From Bifidobacterium sp. (GTDB taxonomy: Bacteria > Actinomycetota > Actinomycetes > Actinomycetales > Bifidobacteriaceae), in assembly GCA_022739095.1 (NCBI GenBank), contig JAIJEI010000001.1:1-64000 (forward strand): a DNA stretch of 64,000 nt, given 5' to 3'. Below are positions 7,267-16,264 of the stretch, piece after piece. The notes below the pieces were generated by a model that saw only the letters and a program-made list of their open reading frames with translations, had not been told where the DNA came from and searched no databases. The first letter of the stretch is position 1. Each line of letters starts with the position of its first letter. A program made the position numbers and the translations under genes.

Positions 7267-8436
7267 ATGACCATCAAAACAACCATCCGCACCGCGGTTG
7301 CGGCCGCGGTCACCGTGGGAACGCTGATCGGCGTCTCCGCATGCGGCCTTGGCGGAGACTCCACCAGCGGCTCCGGCAGCTCCGGCGACACCGTGAACAT
7401 CGGCGTCATCTACCCGAAGACCGGCCAGTACGCCGAATACGGCAAGCTGTTCCAGCAGGGCTTCGATCTGGCTGTCGCCAAGGTGAACAAGGACGGTGGC
7501 GTCAAGGGCAAGAAGCTGGGCCTCAAGTACTATGACACCCAGTCCGATGCCAAGCAGGACGCCGCCGTTGCCCCCAAGCTCGTGGCAGACAAGTCGATCA
7601 TCGCCGTGGTCGGCGATTACGCCTCGCCCGCCTCCTCGGCCGCTTCGCCCATTTTCCAGCAGGCCGGACTGGTGCACTACGGCTTCAACAACTCCGCACC
7701 GACCTTCACCGACACCGGTGACCACGTGTGGACCCCGCAGATCGGCCAGGACAAGTACCAGAAGGCCAATGCGGATATCGTGGCCAAGAAGGCCAAGAAG
7801 ATCTCCGTGGTCTACATCGAGAACGATTGGGGCAAGCAGGCCTACCAGTACTTCAAACAGGAAGCCGAAAAGAACGGTACCCAAATCGTGTACGAGTCCA
7901 GCTACCTGCCCGACTCCACCGACCTGTCTCCGATCCTGATTCCGGCGCGCGATGCCAAGCCCGACGCGGTGGTCGATATCGGCTACGGCCCGGACGGCGC
8001 TCTGGTGATCAACACGCTGCGCGACAAGCTGGGTTACACCGGCCCGTACTTCGGCGGCCAGGAAACCAAGGAATTCCTTGACCTCGCCGGCAAGAACGCC
8101 GAGGGCTCGATTATCACCGGTTCATTCTCCGCCACCGGCACCAAGGATGCCAAGGCCCAGCAGTTCGTCAAGGACTTCAAGGCCAAGTACGGCAACAACC
8201 CGGGCAACTTCGAAGTGACCGCCTACCAGGCGATCATCGATCTCGCCTATGCGGCCAACAAGACCGAACCGACTCGTGAAGGCATCCAGAAGGCGTTGCA
8301 GACCGTAACCGACTTCCCGCTCTATCAGGGCAACGGCGGCACGTTCAAGTTCAACCAGAAGGACCGTCGCGCCGACAACATCGATCCGATTCTGCTCATC
8401 GCCAAGGATGGCAAGTTCGAACAATACGAAGTCTGA
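7267..8436 (+). CDS. Branched-chain-type amino acid ABC substrate-binding lipoprotein
   Basis: A 389-aa LivJ/LivK-type periplasmic-binding-fold protein (Peripla_BP_6). It has a basic N-terminus, a hydrophobic stretch and a lipobox at SAC (Cys27), then a Gly/Ser linker. The mature domain begins VNIGVIYPKTGQYAEYGKLF and shows VVGDYASPASSAASPIF and later KISVVYIENDWGKQAYQYF, the two lobes of the fold. The start follows GAGAGGGG. It begins a run of genes (fused permease, fused ATPase, SDR, M20) that are closely spaced. The real ligand may be an amino acid derivative, given those neighbours. Confidence 0.9.
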   Translation: MTIKTTIRTAVAAAVTVGTLIGVSACGLGGDSTSGSGSSGDTVNIGVIYPKTGQYAEYGKLFQQGFDLAVAKVNKDGGVKGKKLGLKYYDTQSDAKQDAAVAPKLVADKSIIAVVGDYASPASSAASPIFQQAGLVHYGFNNSAPTFTDTGDHVWTPQIGQDKYQKANADIVAKKAKKISVVYIENDWGKQAYQYFKQEAEKNGTQIVYESSYLPDSTDLSPILIPARDAKPDAVVDIGYGPDGALVINTLRDKLGYTGPYFGGQETKEFLDLAGKNAEGSIITGSFSATGTKDAKAQQFVKDFKAKYGNNPGNFEVTAYQAIIDLAYAANKTEPTREGIQKALQTVTDFPLYQGNGGTFKFNQKDRRADNIDPILLIAKDGKFEQYEV

Positions 8437-8459
8437 TTTCCGCGGCTTTCCCGTGCTCC

Positions 8460-8509
8460 GCCGACGCTCCTGCCCTACGGTTCCACCGTATAGGGCCGGG
8501 GGCGTCGGC
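8460..8509 (+). other. Intercistronic hairpin after the binding-protein gene
   Basis: GCCGACGC (8460-8467) pairs with GCGTCGGC (8502-8509), and an inner GCCCTACGGT / ACCG-TA-TAGGGC stem extends it. There is no T-tract. Such hairpins between a binding protein and its permease typically stabilise the upstream message or partly terminate, giving excess binding protein. Confidence 0.6.
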
Positions 8510-8556
8510 GAGGTATGGAAGAGGCATCGTAAATCGCAAATGAGGTAACACGCACA

Positions 8557-10371
8557 ATGTTTGATGTTCTTTTCGCCGGACTGATTCACGGCAGCGCCTA
8601 CGCGCTGGTCGCGGTCGGCATGTCGCTGATCTTCGGCGTCACCAACGTGGCCAACTTCGCCCAAGGCTCCATCGTGGCCGTGGGCATGATGATTGCCTGG
8701 TGGCTCGGCTCAACACTGGGATGGGGCATCGTGCCCACATTCGTGGTCGTGGTCGTAGTCACCGCGCTGCTGGGCCTGGTCATGAACGTGGCGGTCATCG
8801 CCCCGCTCGAGGGCCGCAAGCCGATCGCGGCGCTGCTCGCCACCATCGGCGTCGGGCAGGTACTCGACAATGGCCTGCAGATCATTTTCGGGCCGCAGAC
8901 CCGCCCGTTCCCGAAACTGCTGGACACCTATAACCTGCAGTTCGCCGGCGTGCGCTTCGGCACCTCGGACATTGTGATGGTGGTGCTCGCTGTCGTCTCG
9001 ATGCTTGGCTTGTGGGCGTTCCTCAAATTCGGCAAGGCCGGGCAAGCCATTCGCTTCACTTCTCAGGATCCCGAGGCCGCCATGCAGATGGGCATCCCGG
9101 TCAAGACCATCCGCAATCTCTCCTTTGTGATCGGTTCCGTGCTCGCCGGCGTCTCCGGTATTTTCGTGGGCCTGTTCAACGGCAACATCAACCCGATGAA
9201 CGGCGGCACCATCGGCATGACCGCATTCGTAGCGGCCACAATCGGTGGTCTGGGATCCATTCCGGGCGCCGTGGTCGGTGGCCTTGTGCTCGGTGTGGTC
9301 GAAGCGTTCGGCATCTCCCTGTTCGGAGACGGTACGCATGATCTCATCACCTTCGGTGCGCTGATCATCATCCTCATCATCAAACCGCAGGGCCTGCTCG
9401 GACCGAAGACCGACGTGAGGTCCGAACCGCTCACCGGCACGTTCCTCGGTGGTGGCCGGGCGATCACGCTGCCATGGTGGGGTAACCTTATCGGCGCGGT
9501 GATGCTCGTCGCCACCCCGTTCTTCTTCAACGACTACCTGTCCGGCGTGGGTACGCAGGTCGCCATCTACGCCATAGCCGCTGTGGGGCTGACGTTGATT
9601 TCCGGTTCCGCCGGCCAGACGATTCTCGGCATGGCCGGACCGTTTGCCGTCGGCTCCTATGCCTCCGCGATTCTGACCACTCAGGCGCACTGGCCATTCC
9701 TCGCGGCCTTGCTTGCCGCCGGCGTGATCGCGGCCTTCGCCGCCTCCGTGCTCACCTTCCCGGTGTGGAAGCTCTCCGGCCACTATGTTGCCATCGCCAC
9801 CATCGGCGTAGGCGCGGTGATGGTGGCCATCATCCGCCTTGCAGAGCCATTGACCAAGGGCTCGCTCGGCATCCAGGGCATTCCATTCCCGAAGGTGTTT
9901 GGCTTCACGCTGTACACGCAGCAGATGATGTATCTGCTTGATGTGATCGTGCTGCTCATCACGCTGGTGATCGTCACATGTATTCGCGCCACGCATCTGG
10001 GCCGTGTGTTCGAGGCCGTGGGTGCCGATCGTGAGGCTTCGGAGGCGTTGTCGATTCGCACCGGTGCCTACAAGGCACTCGCTTACGCATTGGCCGCGTT
10101 CTTCGCCGGTCTCGCCGGTTCGCTGCTCGCCCATCAATACACTTACATCGATCCGACGATTTTCAACTCGAATATGTCGATCCTGATTCTGACCATCATC
10201 GTGCTTGGCGGCATGAACTCACCGCTCGGCGCGGTGCTCGGCTCAATCGTGCTCATCGGCGCACCCGAGCTGCTGCGATTCGCCACCGATGCCCGCATCC
10301 TGCTGTACGGCGTACTGCTGGTGCTCGTCATCCTGTTCCGTCCTCAGGGCCTGTTCGCCCGGAAAGGCTGA
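8557..10371 (+). CDS. Fused LivH-LivM-type ABC transporter permease
   Basis: A 604-aa membrane protein equal to two permeases in one chain. Residues 1 to about 290 resemble LivH (starts FAGLIHGSAYALVAVGMSLIFG, then NFAQGS and AAMQMGIPVKTIRN). Residues about 310-604 resemble LivM (VAIYAIAAVGLTLISGSAGQ, then GRVFEAVGADREASEALSIRTGAYK, the ATPase-coupling helix). Multiple hydrophobic helices lie in each half. A single-chain permease matches the fused ATPase that follows six bases downstream. It should pass substrate delivered by the lipoprotein at 7267. Confidence 0.9.
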   Translation: MFDVLFAGLIHGSAYALVAVGMSLIFGVTNVANFAQGSIVAVGMMIAWWLGSTLGWGIVPTFVVVVVVTALLGLVMNVAVIAPLEGRKPIAALLATIGVGQVLDNGLQIIFGPQTRPFPKLLDTYNLQFAGVRFGTSDIVMVVLAVVSMLGLWAFLKFGKAGQAIRFTSQDPEAAMQMGIPVKTIRNLSFVIGSVLAGVSGIFVGLFNGNINPMNGGTIGMTAFVAATIGGLGSIPGAVVGGLVLGVVEAFGISLFGDGTHDLITFGALIIILIIKPQGLLGPKTDVRSEPLTGTFLGGGRAITLPWWGNLIGAVMLVATPFFFNDYLSGVGTQVAIYAIAAVGLTLISGSAGQTILGMAGPFAVGSYASAILTTQAHWPFLAALLAAGVIAAFAASVLTFPVWKLSGHYVAIATIGVGAVMVAIIRLAEPLTKGSLGIQGIPFPKVFGFTLYTQQMMYLLDVIVLLITLVIVTCIRATHLGRVFEAVGADREASEALSIRTGAYKALAYALAAFFAGLAGSLLAHQYTYIDPTIFNSNMSILILTIIVLGGMNSPLGAVLGSIVLIGAPELLRFATDARILLYGVLLVLVILFRPQGLFARKG

Positions 10372-10377
10372 TTTGCC

Positions 10378-12210
10378 ATGACTGATTCCGAGACCTCATT
10401 CTCCACAGTCGATGCTGTGACCGGCATCGACATCGACAACGAACGCCTGAACAACGCGGACGATCTGGCCGAATACTCCGAAAAGCACCGCAAGGCCGTA
10501 CTCGGTGCGCCCGTGGTGCTGCGTGTACGCGAGCTCGACAAGTCCTTCGAGGGTCTGCACGCCGTCAACAAGGTTTCTTTTGACCTGCATCAGGGCGAGG
10601 TCATCTCCATCATCGGGCCGAACGGTTCGGGCAAATCGACCACAATCAATCTGATTTCCGGGTTCCTGACCCCCGATTCCGGACTTATCGACCTCGCCGA
10701 TGAACCGGTCGCCGGACTGAGCTCCGCAGACATGTCCGAACGAGGACTGTCGCGCACCTTCCAGAACGGTCGTGTGTTCGGCGGCCTCACCGTCGACGAA
10801 AACATCAACCTTGGCTATCACAAGCGACTGGTTGCGGCCCGTCCGTTCAAAGGCCTGCAGAAATATCCGATCGTGCGTTGGCTGCCATTGCTCGCCGAAA
10901 CCGGCGTGGCATTGGTGCCCGGACCGAAGGCCCGTCGCGAGGCGAACGAGGTGAACATCCGCGTGGGCCGTGAAATCGACCGCTTCCGCGAACGACTCGG
11001 TACGCGCCAGCAGGACCTTGCCTACACGCTGTCATACGCGAACCGACGCCGTACCGAAATCGCCCGCGCCCACATCAGCGAGCCGAGGATTCTGCTGCTT
11101 GACGAGCCGACCGCCGGCATGAACCAGTCGGAAACCGCCGAGGTACTCCAGCAGCTGCAGTACCTCAAAGTGCAGGGCCACACCATTCTGCTGGTCGAAC
11201 ACAAGATTGACCTGGTCACCGCACTGTCCGACCGTGTGCTCGCAATGGATGGCGGCCGCATCATCGCGGAAGGCGCCCCGGACGACGTACGTAACGCCCC
11301 GCAGGTGGTCGAGGCGTACCTCGGCAAGCGGCGCGAAGTGAACCAGACCCGCGTCACCGGGCAGTCGGATGTGCTCGCGATGCAGAACTCCATTGAAGCG
11401 TCTCAGGCCACCGGTGCCATAGCCGAAGTGGAGGAACGTGACGCCGATGCCGAGCAAAACAAGGCCGAGACGTTGAAGGAAGACAAGGCGGCGTTGCTTG
11501 CCCTCGATGATGTGAACGTGTATTACGGGCAGGTCCATGCGTTGCAGAACGTATCGATTCGTGTGCCCAAGGGCGCCATCGTTTCCCTGCTCGGCGGCAA
11601 CGCCTCCGGCAAATCGACCACGATGAAGACGATTCTGGGCATCAACCACCCGAAAACCGGCTCGCTCTGGTATCAGGGACAGGACATCACCAAACTTCCC
11701 ACTCGTAAACGTGTGGAGACGGGCATCGCCGCCGTGCCTGAAGCGAGGCGCGTGTTCCCGCAGATGACCGTGCAGGAGAACCTGCTATCCGGCGCATATA
11801 CGCGAAAAGACAAAAATGGCATATCCACCGATCTGGAAGCCATGTACGAGCGTTTCCCGCGTTTGAAGGAACGCCGTACACAGCAGGCTGGCACGATGTC
11901 CGGCGGCGAGCAGCAGATGCTTGCATTCGCGCGAGCTTTGATGAGCCATCCGAAGATCATCTGCATGGATGAGCCCACGATGGGTCTGTCGCCCAAGCTC
12001 GTCGAGGACGTGCTCGAACAAATCGCGCGTCTGCGTGACGAACTTGGCGTATCCGTGCTTATGGTCGAGCAGCAGGCCGAACTGGCCCTGTCGATCGCCG
12101 ACTACGGCTATGTGCTGCAGAACGGGCGCATTCGACTGCACGGCAAGGCCAGTGATCTGCTCGGCAACGCACAGGTGCAGGAAGCCTACTTGGGAGGAGC
12201 GAAACAATGA
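10378..12210 (+). CDS. Fused LivG-LivF-type ABC transporter ATPase
   Basis: A 610-aa cytoplasmic protein with two ABC domains. Domain 1 has Walker A GPNGSGKST near residue 80, GRVFGGLTVDENI, Walker B ILLLDEPTAGM and VEHKIDLV, all LivG-like. Its signature region reads LSYANRRRTEIARA rather than LSYGQQRRLEIARA, so the C-loop is degenerate. Domain 2 has Walker A GGNASGKST near residue 404, the canonical MSGGEQQMLAFARAL, and MDEPTMGLSPKL, LivF-like. The linker (about residues 320-370) is acidic and low in complexity. The asymmetry suggests one ATP site relies on the other domain's signature. Confidence 0.9.
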   Translation: MTDSETSFSTVDAVTGIDIDNERLNNADDLAEYSEKHRKAVLGAPVVLRVRELDKSFEGLHAVNKVSFDLHQGEVISIIGPNGSGKSTTINLISGFLTPDSGLIDLADEPVAGLSSADMSERGLSRTFQNGRVFGGLTVDENINLGYHKRLVAARPFKGLQKYPIVRWLPLLAETGVALVPGPKARREANEVNIRVGREIDRFRERLGTRQQDLAYTLSYANRRRTEIARAHISEPRILLLDEPTAGMNQSETAEVLQQLQYLKVQGHTILLVEHKIDLVTALSDRVLAMDGGRIIAEGAPDDVRNAPQVVEAYLGKRREVNQTRVTGQSDVLAMQNSIEASQATGAIAEVEERDADAEQNKAETLKEDKAALLALDDVNVYYGQVHALQNVSIRVPKGAIVSLLGGNASGKSTTMKTILGINHPKTGSLWYQGQDITKLPTRKRVETGIAAVPEARRVFPQMTVQENLLSGAYTRKDKNGISTDLEAMYERFPRLKERRTQQAGTMSGGEQQMLAFARALMSHPKIICMDEPTMGLSPKLVEDVLEQIARLRDELGVSVLMVEQQAELALSIADYGYVLQNGRIRLHGKASDLLGNAQVQEAYLGGAKQ

Positions 12211-12962
12211 GCGCAATCAACGGAAACGAGACAGCACTTCGCACAGCGGTGGTCACCGGTGCCGCCGGAGGAGTGGGCGGTGCGCTGGTGCGCACACTGG
12301 CCGCCTCCGGTGCCTGGCATGTCATCGCCGTGGCCCGAAAACAAGCGGACGTGGATGAGCTGAATGCCATAGATCATGTCGAAGCGCATCTGCTTGACCT
12401 GCTCGATGCCGACGCCCTTGAGAAATGGGGTGCAGGAATCGCCGAACGTGAAGCATCGAACGGAGGTGTTGACCTTCTGGCCAACGTCGCCGCGGTGGCC
12501 GTTGTCGGTTCGGTTGAGGAGACCAAGAACGCGGATTGGGATGTGACCCTGCGTACCAATGTGGTGGCACCGGCCGTGCTGAGCCGTAGCCTATTGCCTG
12601 CGTTGCGCGTTGCGCATGGTTCCGTGGTGTTCGTCAATTCCGGTGCCGGTGAGCGCCCCATCGTGAACCATTCCGTATATGTGTCCTCGAAGCACGCGCT
12701 TCGCGGATTCGCCGGTTCACTCAGACTCGAGGAATCCGTCGACGGCATACGCGTGGCCACCGTGTATCCGGGCCAGATCGCCACGAAAATGCTGCGTGGC
12801 ATCGATGAACGACTCGGCGTGGAATTCAACGGAGAGGATTACATTCAGCCGCAAACCGTGGCGGACACCATCATCTGGATTGCGAACGCCGGGCCGGATG
12901 TGCATATCACCAATATCGACTTGCGGCCGCGCCAGGAAGTCTCCGCAAAGTTTAATGTATGA
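12207..12962 (+). CDS. Short-chain dehydrogenase/reductase
   Basis: A 251-aa classical SDR. It shows TGAAGGVGGALVRTLAA (nucleotide-binding TGxxxGxG), NVAAVA (NNAG-like), the serine strand VFVNSGAG and the YVSSK catalytic pair (YxxxK). The start overlaps the ATPase stop by four bases (ATGA) and its stop overlaps the first possible ATG of the next gene. It is therefore co-translated with the transporter and the M20 hydrolase. The substrate is unknown; the context suggests oxidation or reduction of an imported amino acid derivative. Confidence 0.87.
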   Translation: MSAINGNETALRTAVVTGAAGGVGGALVRTLAASGAWHVIAVARKQADVDELNAIDHVEAHLLDLLDADALEKWGAGIAEREASNGGVDLLANVAAVAVVGSVEETKNADWDVTLRTNVVAPAVLSRSLLPALRVAHGSVVFVNSGAGERPIVNHSVYVSSKHALRGFAGSLRLEESVDGIRVATVYPGQIATKMLRGIDERLGVEFNGEDYIQPQTVADTIIWIANAGPDVHITNIDLRPRQEVSAKFNV

Positions 12963-13015
12963 CAGTGGCAATCAAGTATTGCAAGTATTGCCGATACCCT
13001 TCCCGAGGAGGTACA

Positions 13016-14224
13016 GTGCCCGCAGCAGCAACCGTAGTGTCCGAAACCGCATCCTGTTCGGTACCCGTGACACTCTCCGATTCCCTGAACCTGGATTTGC
13101 AGGAATGGTACCGCTGGTTCCACCGCCATCCGGAACTGTCTTATAAAGAGTTCAACACCACGGCGCGTATCCGCGAGATTCTGGAATCACACGGCATTGA
13201 AATCCTCGACTCAGGGCTCAACACCGGTGTGGTGGCTGTTGTGCGTGGCGCAAGCGCCACACCCGTTATCGCCTTGCGCGGCGACATCGACGGATTGCCT
13301 ATCACCGAGAACACCGGGCTCGACTACACCTCGGAAAACACGGGCGTGATGCACGGGTGCGGCCACGATTTCAACCTCACCGTGGCGCTCGGCGCGGCGA
13401 TTCTGCTCAATGAACGGCGTGACACGTTGCCCGGCACCGTCAAGATCATTTTCCAGCCGGCCGAGGAGGGGCGTGCCACCGCCCAGCGGCCCACCGGTGC
13501 CGTACAGGTGCTGAACACCGGTGTACTCGACGATGTCGAGGCATTGTTCGGTACACATGACGCGGCCGGTCCGGTTGGCGCCATCCTCATACGCGAGGGC
13601 GGCATCACCGGAGCCGTCGACAAGTTCCAGGTCACCATCCACGGCAAGGGCGCACACGCGGCCGAACCGGAAGACGGCATCGACCCGATCACCGTGCTGA
13701 CGAATGTGGTGCAGGGATTGCAGGCCGTCATCGGGCGTAATCTTGATCCTCGCCATCCACGAGTATTGTCCGTCACGCATGTCGAGGCCGGCAGCTCGTG
13801 GAATGTGATTCCGCAGTACGCCTTCTTCGAAGGCACCGTGCGCACCACCGAACCGCAGGATCGGGTTCTCGCCAAAGAGCGGGCCGTCGCCATCATCAAC
13901 AACACGGCCGCCGCCTATGGCGCCACTGCGGACGTCTCATGGTTCTTCGGCTCACCTTCGGTGTTCAATGACACCGGATGGACCCGCATCGGGCGGGAGA
14001 TCATCGCCGAACAAGGGCTTGCCGTGGGTGAGGACCGTCCTCAGCTGGGCGGCGAGGATTTCTCGTATTATCTTGAACGCAAGCCGGGTCTGTTCGTACA
14101 TATAGGAGCCGGTCAGACCGGTGCCGCACACGGCCCGACGTTCCGTCCAGACCCGGCCGCCATCGGTTCCGGCGTACGTTTCCTTACCGCCATCGCATTG
14201 AGGGCGTTGGAGGAATTGCAATAG
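13016..14224 (+). CDS. M20 family amidohydrolase (copy 1)
   Basis: Zinc-dependent amidohydrolase of the M20D/aminoacylase type, about 402 aa from this start. It shows WYRWFHRHPELSYKEFNT at the N-terminus, GDIDGLPI, HGCGHDFNLTVALGAAIL (metal ligands His/Asp), FQPAEEG (catalytic Glu) and LGGEDFSYYLERKPGLF. GTG 13016 is preferred over ATG 12959 because CGAGGAGG lies 4 nt upstream of it, while 12959 only overlaps the previous stop. Relatives hydrolyse N-acyl amino acids, including N-acetyl-S-substituted cysteines. A paralogue (34304) shares the same N-terminal sentence. Confidence 0.88.
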   Translation: MPAAATVVSETASCSVPVTLSDSLNLDLQEWYRWFHRHPELSYKEFNTTARIREILESHGIEILDSGLNTGVVAVVRGASATPVIALRGDIDGLPITENTGLDYTSENTGVMHGCGHDFNLTVALGAAILLNERRDTLPGTVKIIFQPAEEGRATAQRPTGAVQVLNTGVLDDVEALFGTHDAAGPVGAILIREGGITGAVDKFQVTIHGKGAHAAEPEDGIDPITVLTNVVQGLQAVIGRNLDPRHPRVLSVTHVEAGSSWNVIPQYAFFEGTVRTTEPQDRVLAKERAVAIINNTAAAYGATADVSWFFGSPSVFNDTGWTRIGREIIAEQGLAVGEDRPQLGGEDFSYYLERKPGLFVHIGAGQTGAAHGPTFRPDPAAIGSGVRFLTAIALRALEELQ

Positions 14225-14237
14225 ACGAGAGGCCTTG

Positions 14238-14277
14238 TATCATTTGGGTTGATATCAGACAATAAGAAATGTTTGTA
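14238..14277 (+). promoter_or_regulatory. Palindrome and shared motif upstream of the MetY-like gene
   Basis: TATCATTTGGGTTGATA (14238-14254) is a perfect TATCA-N7-TGATA inverted repeat. It is followed by ATAAGAAATGTTTGTA (14262-14277), which matches 15 of 16 bases of the motif at 5955 upstream of the UroD-fold gene. These are candidate operator sites for the gene at 14398. Confidence 0.45.
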
Positions 14278-14397
14278 TCCGCACGCAAGTGTTACGGGGT
14301 TTCATTTTTTACACTGATTACCGTATGAATATGAACGTCCGCCGGCATTCCCGTACTTCTGATGGGACGGCGGCACGACACTGAGGGGAACAATTTA

Positions 14398-15693
14398 ATG
14401 GCGAGGGATTTCGTTACTGCGGCGATTCACGGCGGCTATGACCGTGCGGCCAATGGAGAGGCTGTGAATCCGCCGATCTACGCCAGCGCGGCGTTCGACA
14501 TGATCAGCGCCGCGCACGGTGATGCGTTGGCTGCCGGCGAAGCCGAGGGCTTCTCATACTCGCGTGTGGCGAACCCCACCGTAGACGTGCTCGAACGTCG
14601 TTTGGCGGAACTTGAGGGCGGTGTGGGCGCGGTGGCCGTCGCCTCCGGCATGGCGGCGGTGTCATTTGCCCTGTTGTGTGCCGCCGAGGGCGGTGGCCGC
14701 ATCATCTCGCCGACCAACCTGTATGGTGCCTCCGTCGATGCGATGGAGACCTTCTTCCCGCAGTTCGGCATTCATGCCGATTTTGTGCGTGACATCAACG
14801 ATCTCGATGAGGTCGCCTCGAAGATCGGACCGGACACTCGTGCCATCTTCGCCGAATCCGTGGCGAACCCCTCCACCGAAATCACCGACATCGAACCGTT
14901 GGCGGAGCTCGCACACCGCAACGGCATTCCACTGATCGTCGACAACACTGTGCCTACTCCGTATCTGCTGCGTCCCATCGAATTCGGTGCCGACATCGTC
15001 GTGCATTCCACCACGAAGGGCATCACCGGGCATGGCAACGCCATCGGCGGCGTCATCATCGATGACGGAAACTTCGACTGGGCCAATGGCAGGTTCCCGC
15101 AGTTCACCATGCCCGAACTGGTCGTCAGCGACGAGCGCAAGGGCATCGAGCACAGCTTCGTCAGCAAATTCGGCCGCGAAGCATACATCCGCCGCATACG
15201 CATCAAATACCTGCGCACCTTTGGTGCGGTTCCCAGCCCGTTCAACGCCTACCTGTCGATGGTGGGACTGGAAACGTTGGCCGTGCGTGAACGCCAGGAG
15301 GTAGAGTCCGCCACGCGCATCGCCGAATACCTCACCCATGCGCCGCACGTGCTCAAGGTCAACTATTCCGGTTTGGGCAACACCGGGCAGTACGGGCTGG
15401 TCGCCAAATACTTCCCGAAGGGAATCGGCACAATACTGTCATTCCTCGTGGATGGCGACGAAAACAACGTGAGGCGTATCCTCGATGGAACCAGGGTATT
15501 CTCCTACGTGCCGAACATCGGAGACTCACGCTCGCTCATCGTAGACCCGGCACGCATCACCCACCGCGAGGTGCCTACCGAATACCGTCTGGCCGCAGGT
15601 GTGAGCGACAACCTCATCCGCCTGTCCGTCGGGCTGGAGGGAACGGACGACCTCATCGCCGATCTTGATCAGGCGATTGCCGGGGCGTACTGA
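14398..15693 (+). CDS. O-acetylhomoserine sulfhydrylase-like PLP enzyme
   Basis: A 431-aa Cys/Met metabolism PLP enzyme. The N-terminal TAAIHGGYDRAANGEAVNPP and the longer length fit the MetY (O-acetylhomoserine aminocarboxypropyltransferase) group better than MetB. Other marks are SYSRVANPTVDVLERRLAELEGG, VDNTVPTPYLLRPIEFGAD, the PLP lysine in VVHSTTKGITGHGNA, and a C-terminal LIRLSVGLEGTDDLIADL. The start ATG 14398 follows GAGGGG. It closes the block begun by the UroD-fold gene and the transporter. Its own upstream operator-like sites suggest separate control. Confidence 0.85.
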   Translation: MARDFVTAAIHGGYDRAANGEAVNPPIYASAAFDMISAAHGDALAAGEAEGFSYSRVANPTVDVLERRLAELEGGVGAVAVASGMAAVSFALLCAAEGGGRIISPTNLYGASVDAMETFFPQFGIHADFVRDINDLDEVASKIGPDTRAIFAESVANPSTEITDIEPLAELAHRNGIPLIVDNTVPTPYLLRPIEFGADIVVHSTTKGITGHGNAIGGVIIDDGNFDWANGRFPQFTMPELVVSDERKGIEHSFVSKFGREAYIRRIRIKYLRTFGAVPSPFNAYLSMVGLETLAVRERQEVESATRIAEYLTHAPHVLKVNYSGLGNTGQYGLVAKYFPKGIGTILSFLVDGDENNVRRILDGTRVFSYVPNIGDSRSLIVDPARITHREVPTEYRLAAGVSDNLIRLSVGLEGTDDLIADLDQAIAGAY

Positions 15694-15717
15694 GCGGTTC
15701 TCTCTTAATCCCGATTC

Positions 15718-15769
15718 GTCGTATCCATGGCACGCGGTTTTTGCCGGATTTCATGGATACGACTTTTTT
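15718..15769 (+). terminator. Rho-independent terminator
   Basis: GTCGTATCCATG (15718-15729) and CATGGATACGAC (15752-15763) form a perfect 12-bp stem, followed directly by TTTTTT. It ends the MetY-like transcript. Confidence 0.9.
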
Positions 15770-15783
15770 ATATCTTCACGTTT

Positions 15784-15997
15784 GTGGGATAGCAGATGAT
15801 TTTGGCCGTCTTTTGCGTGCTGTCCCGCATTTACGCGGGATGCCATCAAGATCAATCGTTTGACGTGCGCGGCGTCCCGCGCTACCAATCACGGAAACCG
15901 CAGAATCATGCCATTTCCTATCGCGAAGGATAACCGCTCGTAGGAGACATTGTGGAACGCTAGACAAAAAACGTCGAAATTCGCATGGCGTCCCGCA
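15784..15997. repeat. Imperfect hairpin repeats with GTCCCGC ends
   Basis: This gene-free stretch has two adjacent ~46-bp units. Each starts GYGGGAT and ends GTCCCGC (15784-15828 and 15834-15880, period about 52 bp), each able to fold on itself (GCGGGATGCC / GGCGTCCCGC). A further GTCCCGC lies at 15990. No coding gene is supported. The layout resembles the 51-bp array at 27916, though the sequence differs. Confidence 0.5.
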
Positions 15998-16067
15998 CTC
16001 TACACACACGCGAATTCATCTCTTCACCACGAATGACGATTTTTTGTAGAGTCTCAGCATAATCATT

Positions 16068-16122
16068 CATAAGCGTTTGGTATAGCAACGCCGCCTTACG
16101 CGCGTGCGATGCGTGCTAGGTT
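16068..16122 (+). promoter_or_regulatory. LysR-type box and -10 upstream of the M24 peptidase
   Basis: CATAA at 16068 and TATAGC at 16081 form the ATA-N9-TAT box. TAGGTT at 16117-16122 is the -10, 36 bp after the second half-site start. The start codon of the broken peptidase gene follows 142 bp later. The 11 bases after the second half (AACGCCG...) also match the box at 2047. Confidence 0.65.
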
Positions 16123-16264
16123 ATGGAATCAATACGAGGGGGATTCGTAGATGCAGGTACCGGCAAACCGGACATTGCCTGTCAATGTTGGACCGTTAGC
16201 GATGTAGGGGGAATATCGATGCGGATTATCTCGGATTATCTATCCGGGGGGAAAGGAAAATGCG

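Noticed and set aside
8710..10137. 475-codon - strand open frame opposite the fused permease
   Set aside because: His/Arg/Asp-rich composition typical of an antisense shadow in GC-rich DNA; the + strand permease is well supported.
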